From Brucella pecoris (GTDB lineage: Bacteria; Pseudomonadota; Alphaproteobacteria; Rhizobiales; Rhizobiaceae): DNA of 64,000 nucleotides. Shown piece after piece: positions 63,199 to 64,000 of this stretch; within the stretch, counting starts at the first letter, position 1; each line of letters begins with the position of its first letter. The stretch covers positions 1 through 64,000 of the forward strand of contig NZ_VEWK01000007.1 of NCBI RefSeq assembly GCF_006376675.1, read 5' to 3'. A program made the translations under genes and the position numbers. The notes under the pieces are model-generated. The model did no database searches. It had not been told where the DNA came from and saw only the letters and a program-made list of their open reading frames with translations.

Positions 63199-64000
63199 AT
63201 GCAGAATTTTCAACAGACGCCAGAAGCTCTGGCTTTGCGCCTTGCAGTGGCGCATTTTACTCGGCAAATCAGAAGGCGCGGTCTTCAAGATTTGCTCGCG
63301 GGCCGGGTGCTCGACCTAGTTATCACATGTGAACATGCCGATGACCTGGAGCTCTTTGAGAAAGCACTTGGTCGGCTGGACTATTACAATTCGAAACGGC
63401 CGTCACAGCGAAGCGTTATCCAATTAACTGCCCAAAAGCGAGATCACGTTGATTTTGGTGATGACCATGTCACATACAAGCAGACGGTCTATTTCGCACC
63501 ACAGGTAACTTCGTTACCACAACAAGTATTGGACTCCGCTGACGATATCATCGAAATGAAGCTCGATGGCTCCCTGTGTGAATCGATTGCGAAAGAAAAT
63601 CTTCGAACTCCACCTCGTTTTTCCCATCTGCCTGTCCCTGCCCCGTTCTCGTTACGCATTCTGGCTTCGATGATCTGTCAATCATGGAGCGATCAGGACG
63701 TTCAACACAAGCTTGATCGCGTGACCAGACGAGCAAAGGCGATCCGCACAAATAGCGAGATCAACCTCGACAATATCGCTGGATATGGGGAAGCAGCGTC
63801 TTGGGGAAAAATGCTTGCAGAAGATTTATCTCTCTTCGCCAAGCGAGAACTGGACTGGGAGGATATTGATCGCGGCGTGTTACTCTGTGGCCCTCCAGGC
63901 GTCGGCAAAACGCTTTTTGCTCGTGCATTAGCTGGAACCTGCAGAGTACCCTTGTTTGCGCACTCTCTAGCCCAGTGGCAGGCCAAAGGTAGCTTAGACG
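63199..64000 (+). CDS. AAA+ ATPase, truncated by the window edge
   Basis: The frame is open from the ATG at 63199 to the last base (267 codons). Residues 1-190 are an unrecognised N-terminal domain (MQNFQQTPEALALRLAVAHF). The AAA+ module starts near residue 215 with DIDRGVLLCGPPGVGKTLFA (Walker A) and continues LAGTCRVPLFAHSLAQWQAK. Walker B and the sensor regions lie beyond the window. An in-frame TGA at 63187 fixes the start. Third gene of the LexA-box operon. Confidence 0.85.
   Translation, partial: MQNFQQTPEALALRLAVAHFTRQIRRRGLQDLLAGRVLDLVITCEHADDLELFEKALGRLDYYNSKRPSQRSVIQLTAQKRDHVDFGDDHVTYKQTVYFAPQVTSLPQQVLDSADDIIEMKLDGSLCESIAKENLRTPPRFSHLPVPAPFSLRILASMICQSWSDQDVQHKLDRVTRRAKAIRTNSEINLDNIAGYGEAASWGKMLAEDLSLFAKRELDWEDIDRGVLLCGPPGVGKTLFARALAGTCRVPLFAHSLAQWQAKGSLD

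Larger units (their letters stand above)
46000..64000. other. Defence island
   Basis: Beyond nrdJ, nearly every gene belongs to a family linked to phage defence or genetic conflict: MBL/E2-E1-JAB/4TM operon, TIR, SIR2, metallophosphatase fragment, Shango cassette, Phd-like/PIN pair, and a LexA-box operon with TnsA-like and AAA+ proteins. Base composition is visibly more AT-rich than the backbone. No integrase or transposase is seen in the visible part; the right end is outside the window. Confidence 0.85.

Noticed and set aside
63107..63319. 70-codon frame overlapping the AAA+ start
   Set aside because: Overlaps the better-supported AAA+ frame and has Arg/Cys-rich composition.
1..64000. CRISPR arrays, rRNA genes and insertion sequences
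   Set aside because: Looked for regularly spaced repeats, rRNA segments and transposase genes with terminal repeats; none was seen.

Overview
The window looks like a chromosomal segment of an alphaproteobacterium of the Brucellaceae, most like Ochrobactrum/Brucella. The supports are: ThrS, NrdJ, HisI/FolE and YidD proteins that read as Brucella-type sequences; tRNA-Leu genes with encoded CCA; two short intergenic repeat families I associate with Brucellaceae; and an alphaproteobacterial-type LexA box. This assignment is from recognition, not from a search.

Positions 1-11188 are the end of a prophage. A run of tightly packed, often 4-base-overlapping plus-strand genes forms an early recombination/replication module: an SMC/SbcC-like ATPase lacking its 5' part, a PD-(D/E)XK exonuclease with a RecT annealing protein, an ExoX-like 3'-5' exonuclease, an HNH-like protein, many small genes, a RecD2/Dda-like helicase, a dCTP deaminase/dUTPase-like protein and a tyrosine integrase. 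The integrase runs up to the 3' end of tRNA-Leu(GAG) (11189-11273, minus strand), the probable attachment site. No structural genes, repressor or second att site fall inside the window.

Positions 11274-45975 are ordinary chromosomal backbone: patatin-like protein, hisI, folE, Fe-S scaffold, yidD, a SPOR-tailed D,D-carboxypeptidase, thrS, an exported beta-rich protein, two flavoenzymes, mazG, galE, a bile-acid-symporter-like protein, an outer-membrane protein, a TPR methyltransferase, a succinate/acetate-type CoA transferase, a small membrane protein, a diguanylate cyclase, a four-gene minus-strand sulfur operon (cysK-alaX-sseA-GNAT), a DEAD-box helicase, ilvA, tRNA-Leu(TAA), mscS, wrbA, a CinA-type domain protein, a tandem Usp, gpt, a Nudix hydrolase and the B12-dependent reductase nrdJ. 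Several clear Rho-independent terminators separate these units.

From about 46000 to the right edge the sequence turns visibly more AT-rich and holds a defence island. In order: (i) a three-gene operon of a metallo-beta-lactamase-fold protein, an E2-E1-JAB ubiquitin-like conjugation/deconjugation fusion and a four-helix membrane protein; (ii) a TIR protein and a SIR2 protein, both minus strand; (iii) a frameshifted metallophosphatase; (iv) a complete Shango-type cassette (TerB protein, BrxD-like ATPase, Lhr-like helicase), whose TerB protein carries a signal peptide, a peptidoglycan-binding domain and a membrane helix; (v) a Phd-like antitoxin gene divergent from a PIN toxin gene across a perfect palindrome; (vi) a LexA-box promoter driving a TnsA-like protein, a DUF6634-like protein and an AAA+ ATPase that runs off the window. 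The best candidate for an undescribed system is the MBL/E2-E1-JAB/4TM operon: it resembles the conjugation half of type II CBASS but has no CD-NTase, and its upstream MBL protein ends in a C-terminal Arg-Ala-Gly. The LexA-controlled TnsA-like/DUF6634/AAA+ operon is second.
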